NCBI GenBank assembly: GCA_030610965.1
Contig: JAUWQU010000152.1
Location: 1-7,821, forward strand
Length of the DNA: 7,821 bases
Reading direction: 5' to 3'
From: Phycisphaerae bacterium
GTDB lineage: Bacteria > Planctomycetota > Phycisphaerae > SM23-33
Positions 6,188 to 7,821 of this stretch are shown piece after piece. The translations under genes and the position numbers were made by a program. Under the pieces are notes generated by a model, which saw only the letters and a program-made list of their open reading frames with translations, had not been told where the DNA came from and searched no databases. Positions within the stretch are counted from its first letter, which is position 1. Every line of letters starts with the position of its first letter.

Positions 6188-6224
6188 TGGGTGTTGTCGC
6201 ACCCATGTTGCGTTCGTCGCAACA
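6188..6224 (+). promoter_or_regulatory. Two back-to-back perfect hairpins in the Rrf2 mRNA leader
   Basis: Hairpin 1 is TGGGTG (6188-6193), loop TTGTCG, CACCCA (6200-6205). Hairpin 2 is TGTTGCG (6206-6212), loop TTCGT, CGCAACA (6218-6224). They adjoin with no gap, begin near the predicted transcript start, and end on the A of the AGGAA ribosome binding site (6224-6228). TGTTG in the first hairpin region (6192-6196) could alternatively pair with CAACA at 6220-6224. They may act as RNA structure or as DNA dyads. Confidence 0.5.
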
Positions 6225-6238
6225 GGAATGAGAATTTG

Positions 6239-6688
6239 ATGCAGATCACCCAGACAGCTGACTACGCCGTGCGAACGGTGGTGTACTTGGCCCTTCATCG
6301 GAAAGACGGCCCCGTGGCGGCGGCGAACATCGCCAGGGAGATGACTATTCCCGTGGACTACATCTCCAAGGTGGTGCAGGCCTTGTCGCGAGCGGGGCTG
6401 GTGGAGTCCGTTCCCGGCAGAAACGGCGGGGCTCGGCTGGCGCGCGATCCGGCGGAGCTCTCGATGCTGGAGATTGTCGAGGCCGTCGATGGGCCGGTGG
6501 CGCTTACCCGTTGCGTGACACGCCCTGGCGCCTGCCCGCGCGACTCGTATTGCATAGTTCACGATTTCTGGAAATCGACCCAGAAGGGCTTGGTGTCTGT
6601 GCTGTCGGGGACAAAGATCTCCGACATATGCTGGCCGAAGGGCGCCGATGCCGTGCCGCGAGCGCGGCAGGACGCGCCTGGAGGCTGA
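6239..6688 (+). CDS. Rrf2-family Fe-S transcriptional regulator
   Basis: A 149-residue cytoplasmic DNA-binding protein of the Rrf2 family (relatives IscR, NsrR, RsrR, RirA). It opens with the family signature MQITQTADYAVRTVVYLAL. A winged helix-turn-helix follows (about 27-58: ANIAREMTIPVDYISKVVQA, then LSRAGLV) and then the wing VPGRNGGARLARDP. The cluster motif is C92-X6-C99-X5-C105, the usual three-cysteine Fe-S ligand set, so it should sense iron-sulfur status, nitric oxide or redox state. A further C131 lies near the C-terminus. Length is typical. The start is the ATG at 6239, with AGGAA (6224-6228) 10 nt upstream; the frame opens earlier at 6191, but that would place the hairpin leader inside the protein. 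A palindrome and promoter precede it, so autoregulation is likely. The broken oxidase gene begins 4 nt after its stop, suggesting that was a regulated partner. Confidence 0.94.
   Translation: MQITQTADYAVRTVVYLALHRKDGPVAAANIAREMTIPVDYISKVVQALSRAGLVESVPGRNGGARLARDPAELSMLEIVEAVDGPVALTRCVTRPGACPRDSYCIVHDFWKSTQKGLVSVLSGTKISDICWPKGADAVPRARQDAPGG
6680..6684 (+). promoter_or_regulatory. Shine-Dalgarno GGAGG pointing to an ATG in the wrong frame
   Basis: GGAGG overlaps the end of the Rrf2 gene and lies 8 nt before ATG 6693-6695, an ideal arrangement. That ATG reads ATG GAA TAA and stops at once. The oxidase-like frame begins one base later (AAT at 6697). Confidence 0.65.
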
Positions 6689-6692
6689 TCGG

Positions 6693-7014
6693 ATGGAATA
6701 ATCCGTTCTTCGACGCGGGGCTGCGGGGCGGTAGCCTGCTGATCGCGGGCGTCGCGATCTTCCATATCTTCATCGCCCACTTTTCCGTAGGGTCGGGTTT
6801 CCTGATGGCACTGACCCAAAGGCGGGCCATTCGCGACAACGACCTCGACATGGACCGGGCCATTGGCAAGTACGCCTTCGGTGTGCTGCTCGTTCCGTAC
6901 GTGCTCGGCACGGTCACCGGCGTGGGTATCTGGTTCTGCATCGCCCTGGTAAGCCCGCGGGCGGTGTCTATCCTCATCCACCAGTTTGTCTGGACGTGGT
7001 GCGCTAAAACCTGA
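6693..7014 (+). pseudogene. Broken cytochrome bd oxidase subunit I-like (CydA-like) membrane protein, N-terminal fragment
   Basis: The frame from 6697 encodes 105 residues resembling the N-terminus of cytochrome ubiquinol oxidase subunit I-like proteins. Helix 1 (about 11-40) contains IFHIFIAHFSVGSGF with H23 and H28, the type of histidines that bind heme b in this family. Helix 2 (about 60-85) contains GTVTGVGIWFCIALVSP, then LIHQFVWTW with H95. The order and motifs match my memory of planctomycete homologues, which run several hundred residues. Two faults are seen. The well-placed ATG is one base out of frame and reads into TAA; removing one G after it would give M-N-N-P-F-F. Homology also ends at FVWTW near 7003, followed by C-A-K-T-stop, where relatives continue with more helices. 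No other frame downstream looks like the missing part. An in-frame ATG at 6628 inside the Rrf2 gene would give a 22-residue extension unlike the family. A sequencing error or misjoin is an alternative. Confidence 0.72.
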
Positions 7015-7034
7015 GCAAGGCTACGACCATTATG

Positions 7035-7057
7035 CTCAAGCGCGCCAACCGCTTGAG
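7035..7057. other. Perfect 8-bp hairpin between the oxidase fragment and the PEP-CTERM gene
   Basis: CTCAAGCG (7035-7042) and CGCTTGAG (7050-7057) pair perfectly with a 7-nt loop. It lies 3' of both converging genes, so it could act as a bidirectional terminator stem. Neither side has a clear T-tract, so termination is uncertain. Confidence 0.4.
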
Positions 7058-7101
7058 AGGCCGAGCAGGTTCAGGGCGACGGGCGAGTAGGCCGTAGCGG
7101 C

Positions 7102-7821
7102 TCAACGCCTGCGCCGCCGGATAATCGCCAGCCCGCCCAGCGCCAGCAAGCTCATCGTGGCAGGTTCCGGAACTCCCACGATCGAGACATTGTCGATGAC
7201 TGACCCATAATCCCATCCGCTACCACCGACGCGAATCCTGCTGATTGTCTCGGCGTATGGGGAAAGCTCGACGAGCAGGTCGAACGTATATGTCCCCCAG
7301 ACGTTGGGCACGACGGCTGTATCATGGAAAACCGTGAGCAGCGGGCCATCACCGGGGTCATTAACCTGTCCCTGCGCCACATCGCCCGCGCCGCCGTCGG
7401 CAACGGTCAGATAAAACCCGTGCCTCCAGATCCACGGATTGCCCGCCCCGCCGTAAGTATGGGCCATCGTGTCATACGGGGCCGCAGCGCTGAACTCAAG
7501 TTCGACGACGGCAGGCCATTCGAACGCCGGTTTGGGTGACCATCCGCCGGCCTCGAGGTTGTGGGCCGGCGGGTCGAGCAGCACGTCGATCGAGAGCGTC
7601 AACTGTGTGTAGCTGCCAACGTCGATGTTCAGGTTCTGTTGATCGATTGCCGTCCAGTCACCCGAGCCGCCCCCGCCGCTGCGTGAGAAACTCATGGACT
7701 GCACGCCGGGCTGGGCCGGGCCGTTGGTGAATGTGTTGTTTGTTGCCTGGGACGTTTCCGACTGGTTGCCATAGAATGTCTCGGTCAGGTACCATCCCTG
7801 TGGGATTGAATCGGGGAGAAC
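7102..7821 (-). CDS. PEP-CTERM sorting-domain surface protein (5'-truncated by window end)
   Basis: The C-terminal 239 residues of an exported protein. The frame is open to the right edge of the window, reading ...IPQGWYLTETFYGNQ..., so the true start is outside. A GTG at 7704 is in frame but internal. The tail is a textbook PEP-CTERM signal: VPEPA, a hydrophobic stretch MSLLALGGLAII, and five arginines before the stop. In the known system an exosortase cleaves after this motif and fixes or releases the protein at the cell surface. The body is Gly/Asp/Thr-rich with alternating strands (SYTQLTLSIDVLL, VVELEFSA, GTYTFDLLVEL, ISRIRVGGSG, SVIDNVSIVG), suggesting a beta-sandwich such as a carbohydrate-binding-like fold. 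I do not recognise a specific domain. No exosortase gene is in the window. Confidence 0.88.
   Translation of the reverse strand, partial: VLPDSIPQGWYLTETFYGNQSETSQATNNTFTNGPAQPGVQSMSFSRSGGGGSGDWTAIDQQNLNIDVGSYTQLTLSIDVLLDPPAHNLEAGGWSPKPAFEWPAVVELEFSAAAPYDTMAHTYGGAGNPWIWRHGFYLTVADGGAGDVAQGQVNDPGDGPLLTVFHDTAVVPNVWGTYTFDLLVELSPYAETISRIRVGGSGWDYGSVIDNVSIVGVPEPATMSLLALGGLAIIRRRRR

Noticed and set aside
6504..6981. Minus-strand open frames of about 140-157 codons opposite the Rrf2/oxidase junction
   Set aside because: They overlap two plus-strand genes with clear family motifs and have no motifs of their own.
7004..7216. Minus-strand frame of 70 codons across the end of the PEP-CTERM gene
   Set aside because: It overlaps the PEP-CTERM coding end in another frame and has no motif or ribosome binding site.

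Overview
The window is GC-rich bacterial DNA, most likely from a planctomycete (Planctomycetota, Phycisphaerae-like). The clearest sign is the last protein. It ends in a PEP-CTERM sorting tail: a VPEPA motif, a hydrophobic helix and an arginine cluster. Two intergenic elements built from short, mirrored AT-containing units (around 1091-1250 and 4909-4980) resemble elements I recall from planctomycete and related environmental genomes. The taxon is an inference; there is no rRNA or other marker here.

Layout. 1-203 holds no clear gene, only the possible end of an upstream frame. 204-1067 (+) encodes an RNase Z of the plant TRZ1-like short type (tRNA 3' processing). 1068-1369 is non-coding with a degenerate inverted repeat. 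1370-1681 (+) is a small phasin-like coiled-coil protein, followed by 1829-3511 (+), an ABC1/UbiB atypical kinase with two C-terminal membrane helices. These two probably form an operon. 3515-4684 (-) converges on the kinase gene with only 3 nt between the stops; it encodes a secreted five-bladed beta-propeller of glycoside hydrolase (GH43/GH32-like) type. 4685-5095 is non-coding and holds a heptamer-based inverted repeat. 5096-5920 (-) encodes a lipoprotein with two LEA2/WHy domains.

5921-6238 is a divergent control region. It carries a perfect palindrome, a likely extended -10 promoter and two back-to-back perfect hairpins leading into 6239-6688 (+), an Rrf2-family Fe-S regulator. Directly after the regulator is the N-terminal ~105 codons of a cytochrome-bd-oxidase-subunit-I-like membrane protein (6693-7014, +). 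This gene looks broken at both ends. Its well-placed ATG is followed by GAA TAA in the wrong frame, and its homology stops abruptly near 7003. 7102-7821 (-) is the C-terminal part of a PEP-CTERM surface protein that runs off the right edge.

How the genes relate. The Rrf2 gene and the oxidase fragment look like a redox-regulated respiratory unit that has lost its structural gene, or whose contig is misjoined. The phasin-like/UbiB pair points to membrane lipid or quinone biology. The propeller enzyme, the LEA2 lipoprotein and the PEP-CTERM protein are separate envelope or secreted functions. I see no defence system, CRISPR array, transposase, tRNA or rRNA. The most unusual parts are the Rrf2 control region and the broken oxidase gene.
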